64,000 nucleotides of DNA, from the NCBI GenBank assembly GCA_963971405.1, contig OZ020484.1:18228001-18292000 (forward strand). The letters are read 5' to 3'. This DNA comes from Psococerastis gibbosa (Eukaryota > Arthropoda > Insecta > Psocodea > Psocidae). The notes under the pieces were generated by a model. It saw nothing but the letters and a program-made list of their open reading frames with translations. It did not search any database and was not told the origin of the DNA. Below are positions 33,401-42,165 of the stretch, piece by piece. Positions within the stretch are counted from its first letter, which is position 1, and each line of letters begins with the position of its first letter. A program made the position numbers and the translations under genes.

Positions 33401-34232
33401 CTGCTATTAAGTTCTGGTCAAGTTTAACTACGACCAATTAGATGTAGATGGTTGGAGTCACCCTAAAAGGAATTTAGCGTAATTTGCAGATTTTCAATTC
33501 CTTCATTCATTTCGTTAAATGTTCCTTGTCGGAATTAAATGGAGTGAAATTAAGAGGGAATGTTGAGGTCATTGGTGTCACTCAAAATTCCGATGCATTT
33601 TACTTTAGTTGCATAGTCAGTGATTTGCAGGGGTTGCGACAAAACCCTCAAGGAAATGCAGCAGCCAACGTTTTGTGGAGTTATTGAATTGATTGTAAAA
33701 TCCAGCTTAGAAAGTTTAATTGCTTTATTTCTATGATATGGGGAAAACCGGTTGGCTTCACGTCAGCTCCGAAATCGACAAAAATCTTCTACACACTTAC
33801 GATCCTCGCAGTCGCGATTTGCCGACGTCTTTTCCATTGTAACCGTAGAGGTAGCAAATGATTTCTTGACAATTTTGGAAGCAGGCGTGAAGCCGATCGC
33901 ACAAAAGTGCATGATTTTCTCCTAGACACGCCAGATCATAGAAATCTTCAGAAGTAGACTCTATTTGTTTGCACCAACCATTCATTATGCCCTAACCCTC
34001 CAATGACGAAGACGTCGGCCAATCGCGACTGCTAGAATCGTCCATGTGTACTGGACCTAACAGCTAACTGTTTTACAGGTTTGGCCCGGGCATGGTGATT
34101 TATTGGTTTGGTTTCGAAGAGAGTGTGGATGATCCGATGGAGGAACGGTTCATTGTGCGTTGCAAGCTTCCGACCGAATTATACTTTTACCGTATCGATC
34201 GCAAGTTTGCAAGGTTAAACCCTTCTTCATAG
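27478..34232 (+). CDS. CDIN1: CDIN1 (CDAN1-interacting nuclease 1), six coding exons
   Basis: The exons are 27478-27584, 28337-28441, 28828-29122, 31481-31530, 32545-32784 and 34079-34232. Phases agree at every junction, giving 316 residues (human 281). Human CDIN1 (C15orf41) binds codanin-1. Mutations in either cause congenital dyserythropoietic anaemia type I, and the protein is predicted to be a PD-(D/E)XK nuclease. Here the catalytic-type residues are P222-D223 and E241-S-K243 (FDKTPDLRLAIP and NWIESKALFGG). Other family blocks are VFKRRMKLTHGKVKSQAAD, LAYELNSSPCLIAKLILE, YGSITELGN, GPGMVIYWFGF and RCKLPTELYF. Exon 2 is short and was found by homology to the human THAKHHTSEA region. Exon 3 carries about 30 extra Ser/Asp/Glu-rich residues before MMRDTTLIPDS. 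Introns are dense in transposons. Confidence 0.95.
28150..28290 (+). repeat. R6 repeat arm in CDIN1 intron 1
   Basis: The blocks TTACACACGGACTATTCTGC, CAGTCGCCGACG, CCGACGTTTT, CATTGTAGGC, GAATGGTCGTTGCAAA and AGAGTCTA recur, inverted, at 33955-34050. There they form one arm of a foldback. This single arm ends about 50 bp before the exon 2 acceptor. Confidence 0.55.
28487..28664 (+). mobile_element. S2 SINE in CDIN1 intron 2
   Basis: It shares GGTAGCTTGTCCTTGTGCGA, CTCTACACACC, GGAGACGTGTCGTAAC, GAAGAGGTTAATCGC and CATACATTCATTA with the copy at 6822-7018. It starts about 45 bp after exon 2. The A-rich tail is shorter than in the other copy. Confidence 0.65.
29405..29616. mobile_element. P-family foldback in CDIN1 intron 3
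   Basis: Its ends (GGCTTTCACGGCCGGAGTC, then GATGGGCCGTGGTC and inverted GACCACGGCCCATC) match the element at 1855-2167. The interior is shorter. Flanks AGTATTTGTTTTG (29392-29404) and AGTATTTGTATTG (29617-29629) are a 13-bp duplication with one mismatch. A long A tract lies immediately upstream. The hammerhead-like motif is degenerate here. Confidence 0.75.
30112..31440 (-). mobile_element. Jockey/CR1-like LINE fragment in CDIN1 intron 3
   Basis: The minus-strand frame from 31437 to 30800 contains VHLFVDDTLIY (the catalytic box, YADD in other families), LTYWLAANKLCLNVKKSKAM, SFRYIGTTIDNRLNF and KPHIKYCSTLLYY. After a foldback MITE (30362-30799) it resumes in the same frame with HMIDLTMTFSEVHNYGTRN, then FHEGLQMFNLLQ and FRKKIVEDVK, the usual end of this protein type. 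The copy is 5' truncated, and begins only about 40 bp below the small CDIN1 exon 4. Confidence 0.85.
30362..30799. mobile_element. Harbinger-like foldback MITE inside a LINE
   Basis: This is a near twin of 18567-18992, starting GGCGGCCATTCCACATACGT and ending with GGAATACCCGCC. Flanks are TTA on the left and TAA on the right. Dropping the element and one flank copy lets the LINE frame read M-P-K-H-M-I without a break, which fixes both borders to the base and supports a 3-bp TAA target. Confidence 0.9.
31560..31690. repeat. Penelope-like foldback end, partial
   Basis: GAGAGTTAACTTTGTAAAAT, then TCGTCACGACCGGTTTCGAC and TGTCGTAGGC parallel the arm of 17016-17362. On the minus strand GACAATCTGTC precedes GAAACCGG, a hairpin in the same place as the hammerhead-like motif of other copies. 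It lies in CDIN1 intron 4. Confidence 0.45.
32274..32490 (-). mobile_element. S1 SINE in CDIN1 intron 4
   Basis: A near-complete copy on the minus strand: head (ATGTAGCGTAGTGGTCCGGA), GTTGGTTCGAGTCCCACAC, ACATTTTCTGGCCATGCTTT, AGCAGGGGATGCC and a TTTATTTATTTAAAAG end. It finishes 54 bp upstream of exon 5. Confidence 0.85.
32835..33032. repeat. Foldback repeat in CDIN1 intron 5
   Basis: Arms GTCACTCATGGTTAAATTT and AAATGTTTCCGTGAGTGAGG are inverted relatives, and AAAATTCTTAGTA mirrors TACTAAGAATTTT. The CACGACCGGTTTTGGCC block relates it to 17016-17362. No flanking duplication is clear. Confidence 0.6.
33175..33340 (+). repeat. R5 repeat with a decayed reading frame
   Basis: An open stretch reads LFPYEFLAIGKLVYVLDVN and then HRLQAIMDELRPDYH before a stop. 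The block TGTTTCCG..GGCCATTGGCAAAC..CTCGATGTCAACC recurs at about 53254-53315. The shared sequence and peptide suggest a retroelement scrap of unknown family. Confidence 0.4.
33790..34050. repeat. R6 foldback just before CDIN1 exon 6
   Basis: Left arm TACACACTTACGATCCTCGC and AGTCGCGATTTGCCGACG mirror the right arm CGTCGGCCAATCGCGACT and GCTAGAATCGTCCATGTGTA. It ends 28 bp upstream of exon 6, so it leaves room only for the acceptor tract. One arm of the same family is at 28150-28290. Confidence 0.65.
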
Positions 34233-34382
34233 ACTACAAATCTCTGAACCACTCATCAGGTTTGTGTTTTTACTGATCTTGGCAGTGTACCAAATCCGAA
34301 GTATATACAGTATGTATTAATGTTTAATTGTAAATAATTGTTGACTGAACGTGGAAGTCGCCTGCAACAGCTTTGGGGGTAA

Positions 34383-34796
34383 ACAAAAAATAACAAAAAC
34401 TTAGAGTTTTAGAAAAACTTGTTATAACAACCCGAATTAGTAAAACCCAAATAATCGTTAAGAAATTAACTTTGTCTAAGAAACCCACTTGTGTTAGTAT
34501 AAAACCCTGAGCGCTTTCGGAAAGAACTGCCATCTACAGAGGGAAACCCACTAGCACAGTTACACCTTATCTGCGATTTGAGACTTGCTCAACTCGAGGA
34601 GAAGATGCAAATGTGCAAACGCTCAGGGTTTTATACTAACACAAGTGGGTTTCTTAGACAAAGTTAATTCCTTAACGATTATTTGGGTTTTACTAATTCG
34701 GGTTGTTATAACAAGTTTTTCTAAAACTCTAAGTTTTTGTTATTTTTTGTTTATTAAAATGAAATACCACGAAGTCACGAGTAATCTAATTATTTA
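34383..34796. mobile_element. Penelope-like foldback after CDIN1 stop, 14-bp duplication
   Basis: The perfect direct repeat AGCTTTGGGGGTAA lies at 34369-34382 and 34797-34810. Between them are two long inverted arms (about 34383-34512 and 34620-34752) containing CTTAGAGTTTTAGAAAAAC and AAACCCACTTGTGTTAG. The right end carries GAAATACCACGAAGTCACGA, as at 10265 and 51150. The insertion point lies 150 bp after the CDIN1 stop, so it may sit in the 3' untranslated region. The element is broken and has no coding part. Confidence 0.8.
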
Positions 34797-34810
34797 AGCT
34801 TTGGGGGTAA

Positions 34811-35271
34811 CATTAACAGTTTTTCTAGGTGTTAAGAGTTTGAACTTCTGTAAGAATTGGCGTAAAAGCGGTAAAAGCAATTAGTTGACAACCAAACTGG
34901 ATTGTGCCATTTTGTTTGAAGCTGGTAATTTTCTTGATTATGTTGCATATGGACCTGCAGCCTGATCGAGGCGATTATAATACCGGTATTTATTTAATCC
35001 CCTGGTAGTAAAAATGTAAACAAGATAATTTTCTAATGGAAAGTGCTATGCAAAATTTGTTTGTTTACAGTTATAATCTTAGGGTATTTATTCAACCCCG
35101 GTATTATAATCGCCTCGATCAGGCTGCTGGTCCACTCGGAATACCCGTGCAATTCTAAGAACTAAGGAAACGTGAAACCCATACAGTGTGTTTATATCTG
35201 TGTATTATTAATTTAGCTGATTATTTAATCATGATTAATTTGCTTACAGCGTATCTCATTGTTTCAGAAAT
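34811..35271. other. Intergenic, small inverted repeat
   Basis: CAGCCTGATCGAGGCGATTA at about 34960 is mirrored by TAATCGCCTCGATCAGGCTG at about 35107, with TAATACCGGTAT/ACCCCGGTATT next to each. This makes a roughly 165-bp foldback. No gene. Confidence 0.55.
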
Positions 35272-35423
35272 CCAAAGACATTCTACATCAAACCATTATA
35301 GAAGTTGTGAAGTTTGTGAAAAATTAACGTGAATTGAAACATCGAATTGTGTTTAATGTGTACGTTATTGAACTAGTTTGTGTAGTGTTATTGATTGCTG
35401 ATGGCACCACTTTTGCAATTCAG
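35272..35423 (+). other. Possible 5' exon of an unidentified gene
   Basis: A pyrimidine-containing TGTTTCAG acceptor precedes this stretch, and a consensus CAG|GTAAGT donor closes it. One ATG near the end opens MAPLLQF before the donor. A second frame reads ELVCVVLLIADGTTFAIQ, which is signal-peptide-like but has no ATG. I could not find a following exon. It could equally be untranslated or chance. Confidence 0.25.
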
Positions 35424-36760
35424 GTAAGTTTATTCCCTTTTAATACTATTACAATTCATGTGACTGTTTTCTGTACATAAAGTTATAAAAATAAGTTTAC
35501 CTCGAGTAAATATAGAATAATTGGAAGGGCCTAAAATATGTGAGCAATGATCCAAAGCTTTGCACTCGACCAAAACCGGCCTCATGTAGACGTCACCTAT
35601 CCAATAGGCCTTGAAAAAGAAATAAAGCTTGTTGTATAAAGGATGTGCAAGGTAGATATCGATACGAAATGGTTAGCAAGTGGCCCTCACAATAGCTCAC
35701 TTTCTTCCCGATTGCCTAACCTACTCGGTCCAACGACCCTCCTTCCTACGAGCACCCTCCTCCCTCTCCGATGCGCTAGGAAACAAAAAAAAACAGCCAC
35801 AAATAATATTATACTATTCCTAAAAGCCTCTTCTTCAAACACAAAAAAAAGCAACGGGTATCATGACGATGTTAACCAAAATCCTCCAGGCTACCTAAAC
35901 GTGAAACTTCAGAAATCGTTTTTTACTTGGCATTATCTTGTCGGGCAGGCTGCGCTCTATTGTTCATTTTTTTAGTAAATTATATTGTATTCTTATTTTC
36001 AAAGTTTATATGGAATTACTAAATTCCCCAAAACTACAGAAAAGACTGGTACGGGTAGAATGATTCAGTCCGTATGTAACCAGGCTATGGTTGTAAATAA
36101 GTAATTACTTTCCGGTATTGCTCGTTCAACCCCACGAATGGAGTTACAGATAGGGTCTTCAAAGCTCCCTAACATGAAATCAATTTAGGGTTATCTGGGA
36201 CCGTCTGTTTTAAATACCTTCCGAACCGATGTTTGATTCGAAAACAACCGGTATGAGAGATGAGGCAACTCCTACACTGCGCTGCATGCACTGACGTTAA
36301 TTAACACATTCGAATTAAACGTTCGCTAAAGTAAGCCAACTGACCGGCTCTAAATTGACGGCGGAATGGCCACAACTAGGTGTCGCAAATCGGAAACAGC
36401 TAAAGCTTACTTGAAAATGTATCAGACTTTAAATTTGTACGGGCCTTATAGACATAAACTTTTATGCAATTAATTCCGCTTTAAATTGTCAAATTGAATC
36501 ATGGCTGAGCTGAAAAACGTGAGTCTAGAGAGAGATTTGATATGTGGCGGAGAAGCACTGAAACGATGGGATAAAACTGCCTGGGGAGTAGTTGGAAATT
36601 AAATGTCGGAAGGAGGCTCCCGCCACTCACCCCTGGGAACATACAGATGGCTCTTCATTTCTGTGCTCGTAGATTATAATATTTTATACTGCATATCCGC
36701 TCTGATTTGTCTTACACTAATCATACTAATGCCGGGCTATGTATGTTATTACTAGGAATC
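35424..36760. other. Intergenic, no gene seen
   Basis: A ~110-codon open stretch at 35643-35975 has low-complexity Ser/Thr/Lys content and no family resemblance. Nothing else is recognisable. Confidence 0.4.
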
Positions 36761-37040
36761 AGTGGTGTAACTACAATTCGATGGCCCCGGTGCAAGATAA
36801 GGCATATGGGCCCCTAGAAAATAGTGATGGTAGAAATGGCCCCATAGATCAGCCAATTAGCCACTAGTAAATCATACAAATGCGCGCCAAGTCGCCAAAA
36901 TTCAAATCCTGCATTAATTTTAGTTCTTTTTGTAAATTTTGTTGAGTTTAATTTTTAAATATTTTCATGACTTTTCAAGAAGTTACATACAGTACTGTAA
37001 GTATAGGGCCCCGGTGCACTGCAACGTTTCGCTCCATAGT
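36761..37040. repeat. MITE-like scrap, CAGTGGTGTAACTAC end
   Basis: The block begins CAGTGGTGTAACTACAATTC and continues GGCCCCGGTGCAA. GGCCCCGGTGCAC appears again near 37006. CAGTGGCGTAACTA starts are common in hAT-like non-autonomous elements. The opposite end is not visible, so the call is tentative. Confidence 0.4.
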
Positions 37041-37267
37041 ACCAGACCAGAATATGTTGATGAATCACTATTGTTACATTGCACGTGAATTTTATATTTT
37101 AACATTTTGCTTCTTGGTGAGTAAACAGTTACTCTTATGAGTCTTTACTAAATGTACTATGTGGGGTAAATTTGGTGGGAAATTAGCTGACTTAGCGTCG
37201 GCAATTTTAACCGGTTTTAAAAATAGACCGGTCCACATGTGTAATGTTATTTTAGACTCTCCGTTTA

Positions 37268-37652
37268 GGCGCCCATTCCATTGACCGGCTAGGGCTATTT
37301 CCAAAAACAGTGACGTGGTAGCAGACATTCAAGACATAGGTTGCGTTTCCACCGATCTCGCATTGCAGAATGCAAATGACATTGACGGAAATTACAATTT
37401 TTCTTTTTATAGAAATCTATTAAAATGTTTGTACTTAACATATCCCATGACGCCATTTTGTTAATTGTAGTTTGTTTGTTTGTGATTTTACTGTATGATC
37501 ATTGATAACATTTAACTATGGCATAGAGGAAAATAAAAATTTCCGTCAATTCTGCAATGCGAGGTCGGTGGAAACGCCACCTAAGTCTTGAATGTCTGCT
37601 ACCACGTCACCGTTTTTGGAAATAGCCCTAGCCGGTCAATGGAATGGGCACC
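37268..37652. mobile_element. Nested Harbinger-like foldback, TTA duplication
   Basis: The outer element starts GGCGCCCATTCCATTGACCG and ends CGGTCAATGGAATGGGCACC, with TTA on both sides (37265-37267 and 37653-37655). The outer arms hold GGCTAGGGCTA and core B (GACGTGGTAGCAGACATTC). At its exact centre sits an inner foldback, 37339-37581, with arms GTTTCCACCGATCTCGCATT and core A. The same outer and inner combination recurs at 42166-42555. Confidence 0.9.
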
Positions 37653-37764
37653 TTAAGTAATTCGTATTCATATCGCGGTTGCAAGTTTAGAGTTTAATGG
37701 GGGAAAAAAGGTGTGTAGTGTGTATTACAACATTTGTCTTTAAGCCTGATGCAATTACTGCTAA

Positions 37765-37819
37765 GGCGGTTATTCCACCGACGTCAATGGTAATTATTGA
37801 CGTCGGTGGAATAGGCGCC
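37765..37819. mobile_element. 55-bp foldback with TAA duplication
   Basis: The whole element is two arms, GGCGGTTATTCCACCGACGT and complement, around a TAATTA centre. TAA flanks it on both sides (37762-37764 and 37820-37822). Both cores are missing. It is a minimal member of the family. Confidence 0.85.
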
Positions 37820-38120
37820 TAAGCAATTTAGTTATTAGCGTTAGGTAGTAAAACTCTATGCTTCACTTGTGGCCAAATGTTTGAGATGAAGAGCGCTCCT
37901 CGCGGGCGAATGTGGCAATAATTCGCCCCATTTTATATAATGTTACTTACACTGGACAAATTATAATGTAAATCATTCAGACCATTCCGGCCGATATTAA
38001 ATGAAATACTGTCTTCCTAGATTATAATTAATGTCTCCCTTGTATATTGTTTCTGAGTGTCCAATATAAAAATACTCGAATGCTACATTGCAATAAAATA
38101 CAGACCTCGAGTGTTCCTTA

Positions 38121-38515
38121 GGCGCGGTTTCCACCGACCTCTAAGTGCAAAATACACATACGGTGACGTGGTAGCAGATATCATTAATAAAGGCGTGGTT
38201 TCCACCGACCTCTCATTGCAGAATGCAAATGACATTGACGGAAATTTTTGTTTTACTCTATGCCATAGTTAAAATTGATCCATGATCATAGAATAAAATC
38301 ACAAACAAACAAACTAAAATTAAAAAATCGAGTCATGGGATATGTTAAGTACAAACATTTTAATAGATTTCTATAAAAAGGAAAATTCAAATTACCGTCA
38401 ATGTCATTTGCATTCTGCAATGAGAGGTCAATGGAAACTCCGCCTAAGTCTTGAATGTCTGCTACCACGTCACCGTATGTGTATTCTGCACTGAGAGGTC
38501 GGTGGAAACCCCGCC
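38121..38515. mobile_element. Nested Harbinger-like foldback, arm type 7
   Basis: The outer arms start GGCGCGGTTTCCACCGACCT and contain AAATACACATACGGTGACGT and core B. The inner foldback, 38192-38444, has the same arms and core A as the inner units at 37339 and 42237, but in the opposite orientation. Outer flanks are TTA (left) and TAA (right). Confidence 0.88.
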
Positions 38516-38854
38516 TAAATGTAAAATTGTAAGTTACCCCTTTCCGATTTTATGTCGGGTCCACTTCAAATGTCAGAGAGCTTAAACGAAAGGTAAGGGA
38601 TGAGATGAGAGAGAGATGCCGGGGGGTTGAAACCTGGGCTTTGACATTATCGACTGCGAAGGTCCAATTAGATACGTAATTTAATCAGCGGAAAAAACGC
38701 TTTAAGGACCAGGGGCGGGTTGCATTAAAGAGGGTTGCTAGAAATAGGGTGCTGAGACGGGCGAGGCGCCACATTTTGATTTTGAGCTTTCCTTTTTTAC
38801 CATTGTTCAGCCTACAGTTTCTATCCTGTTATTTGCAAATTGTTTCCTTCTTAT

Positions 38855-41080
38855 GGCGGCTATTCCACTGGCCAATTTGCTTCTGAAGTAAGGTACGCGT
38901 AATTAAACACTCGATATTAACATTTCCATCATCTATTTATTGTACACACACTCCTACTCCTCTCCTAACGGTCCTCAACACTCTCCTCTACAGTCTCCTC
39001 CCGTACCACGCAGGGCACCAACTTATATATCCATTCAGCACTAACCTACTTTGAGTTCATACACACTATATGCCACACCCATACTATACCACACTTCACT
39101 ATTCGTCGTGCCGACGTGGTAGCAGACATCATTAATCAGTCTCTACCATATTATAACTTAATTTATAATCATTGATATACATGGATTGCTACCACGGCAC
39201 CTAGCCCAGGCTGAACAAATGTCTTCACTTTTGGTCACGTAACAAAAAGGGTTATTATGGCAAGAAGTGGTTGACTCCATTGCGTTCAATGCGATTTAGA
39301 CGTATTTCATTGCAAGATATGTCGAGAAACGGGGGAAAATATTACTTTTCACAAGTAAGTGTTCGCATGGTTTGGTCATTAGGTCGCCCCCCCCCCCCCC
39401 CCGAGAGAAATAGCATTATTCTAGTTAGAATGGACTTTTGAAGGAAATTAAGAGAAATTATTACTCAAGTAAGGGAAACGCGATATTTTTTGGGCCACCG
39501 CCCCCCCCCCCCCCCGAAAACTTTTTCTGAAACCGTCCCTGCCCCGAAATGAAATGGCTTGACACTAGATAGAATCGGAGAGGAAACATAAAAACCACTA
39601 TGTAATACCCAATGAAATTTTTACCCCCCCCCCCCCCCCAAAAAAAAAATCCTGGCTACGGCCTTGATTGTCCTGTATAATTTTAATACTAATTATTATT
39701 ATTATTATTGTTTCAACTTCAATGCATTTTTTAGTTAGTCAAGTTTAAAATTATTTTAGGAAGCTGATAATTCCAGCAGTCTAAGTAGGCCAAGTCCTGC
39801 AGAACCTCAGTTTTGATAGTGAATAAAAATAGCGAAACACTATAAGGCAAATTTACAGAGGAAAAAAGTGTTTTTATTTCCCATTTGGGCGAATTTCGTG
39901 GCTTTCTTGCAAATCACACGTACTGCAAATTATTAGGCTTATTGATATTGACATCCCTAAATCAACAGCATTGGCCTACTACACTGCAATATTTTTTCAT
40001 CGATGATAGCTCACAGAATATTCACGTGTAAGCATAATAAGTAGGCTATGAGATTTAAAAATTCGAATGCCGGTGTTGGTGGATCAGGGACGGATCCACC
40101 TCATGGGGGGGGGGGGGGGGGGGGTAGCTGTTGGTCAAAATAGGAAAATCCTATATAGTATCGATTAAATCAGAGCGTTATAAAAATTAACTTATAAAAT
40201 AGATTTACTGATTTTTTTTTTTGGGGGGGGGATATCCGCCCCCCTGTCTCCGTCCATGGGGTGGATCCAGGGGGGAACCTGCCGCCCTGTATCCGCCCAT
40301 GGGGTCTAGCCAGAGTGACTACTTATTCTTTTTATATTCTGCTTATTCTAGTTGAAGTGTAGTCAAGGACAGGTGAAGGGGGGAGCTGCCCCCAAAATCG
40401 TATAAGCTAGCCTGTTGTAAGTTGCCTAACTTATTACGTTATAATGTAAAGGATACTGCATATGTTTATTATATTTTGAGCCAAATTACCCCCCCCCCCC
40501 CCCCAATGGGCTGGATCTACTCCTGGTATAGGTAGGAGCCTAAATTTATCAAGTTGAACACTTCAAATTTAGTCCCAATGCAATTAAATAGACGAACATG
40601 GTTAGATTGGACTAAATAGTTTGGCTATATTTTGTTAAATTGCTGCTTGACACAATTTTTCTTAGTACCATATTCCTAACTAAATATTAATAAATCTTCA
40701 TAAATGCCGGTGTGTGACCATAGAATATTGTTCTATAATAAATAAAAAAATATTACAAAAACAGAAAATGTCAATTAATCGTATTAAAAAAATTATTGAA
40801 ATACATCAAATTTACACGTAAGTGTGTATGGCATGGAACGCTTCTGCCATAATATCCAAGATATCAGGTTTTGTCCGTTGCCGACAGCCCTAGCGCTCCT
40901 GGTGTCTTTCCATAGTGTATATATATATATAGTTCAGTGTTTATAATAGATAAGTTAAGTATCTACTGTAGATAATCTACATAATAGTCTCCTTAAAATA
41001 TGGCATAGACTTATCAATGATGTCTGCTACCACGTTGACACATCGATTAGTGAAGCAAATTTGTCGGTGGAATAGCCGCC
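38855..41080. mobile_element. 2.2-kb composite foldback, TAT duplication
   Basis: The left end GGCGGCTATTCCACTGGCCA and right end GTCGGTGGAATAGCCGCC are inverted, and AATTTGCTTC is mirrored by GAAGCAAATT. TAT flanks both ends (38852-38854 and 41081-41083). Core B occurs near both ends, with a core-B-like hairpin at 39109-39201. The interior has been enlarged by hAT-like sequences. A stretch near 40938-40998 matches the loop of 41310-41535. No coding part was seen. Confidence 0.55.
39380..40525. repeat. Cluster of hAT-like ends with poly-C/poly-G runs
   Basis: One element appears to span 40085-40525, from CAGGGACGGATCCACC to GGCTGGATCTACTCCTG. Other ends are CCGTCCCTG near 39523-39535 and CCTGGCTACGGCCTTG near 39650-39666. 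Each end is backed by a run of roughly 10-20 C or G bases. These runs may be collapsed or misassembled. Superfamily is inferred from the CAGGG..CCCTG termini. Confidence 0.55.
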
Positions 41081-41309
41081 TATGTAAAGCATACAATGTT
41101 GGTTTTATTGGTCAGTGGTATAAATCAATATTACATTGATTGATCTATATGAACATGAGCCATGGTAATGGCTGGACTTTATAAATTTATGATAGCAATA
41201 CCATTTTTCTAAATTGGTTATTTCATTATTTCAGCTTCCTACTCAATATTTAGGTAGTAAAACGTGTAGCTCCCATCTCTCCATCTTGAAATTTCGTAAT
41301 CAAAATTAA

Positions 41310-41535
41310 GGCGGCCATTCCACCGGCGATTTTACTTCATATTTTGATTTTGTGAATTTTGTCATTGACGTTTGTTATTTGTTTTAAGGAGACTGTAAGG
41401 TAGTAAGGTAGATACTTAACTTATCTATTATAAATTAAGTATCTACCTAACAGTCTCTTTAAAGCAAAAAACAAACGTCAATGACAAAATTCACAAAATC
41501 AAATATGAAGTAAAATCGCCGGTGGGGTGGCCGCC
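41310..41535. mobile_element. Harbinger-like foldback, 226 bp
   Basis: The arms are about 100 bp, starting GGCGGCCATTCCACCGGCGA with TGTCATTGACGTTTGTT further in. They surround a loop holding AAGGTAGATACTTAACTTAT and its complement. Flanks are TAA on the left and TTA on the right. This arm sequence is unlike every other copy except for the first ~13 bases and the TTGACG block. Confidence 0.85.
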
Positions 41536-42165
41536 TTACATCCAGCAGCCCTACCGTGCCGTTTACAGATTACGATAAATAAACACCGGGAATATGACAG
41601 TCTGCCCTCCTCTGATAGGCGGGTCAATTCTCAATTATACCGCCCATGTTTAACTTATATGGAGGAGCACATCGCGTGTCAACTCGCCACTTTGCCGCTC
41701 ACAAATATTGTGAACAAAACTCTAATATTATTTTTATTTCGCGTTGTTGCTGTAAAATAAAGACGAATAATGATTCAAAATTGAGTAAATAGTAAATTGT
41801 TAGTTTGTTATCTGTGAATTACCACCATTACTCTTAAGGTAAGATGACCGAGCCTTCTATACAATAATTTTTTTACCGTATTTTGCTTTTTTTTCTTCAA
41901 ATATCTGGACCCAATAATCCAAGTTCTAAATGTTGAATGTTGTTCTTTGATCTTTTTTGCTTCTATAGAAGTCTGCTTCTTTACATTCCTACAATTTCTT
42001 ACATGTTTAAACGTGAATAACCGCAATTTCAATTTTAGATTCTCATGAATAAAAAGGTGCCCTCTCTTTATAAGTTAAACATGAGTGTTGAATTGGCAAT
42101 TGAAGTGCTCACTTCTAAGTTTTCTACAACAACAAAAGCTAGGTTGTAAAATAAGTAATTGCTTA

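Noticed and set aside
35643-35975. A 110-codon plus-strand frame as a gene
   Set aside because: Low-complexity composition with no recognisable domain or splice signals.
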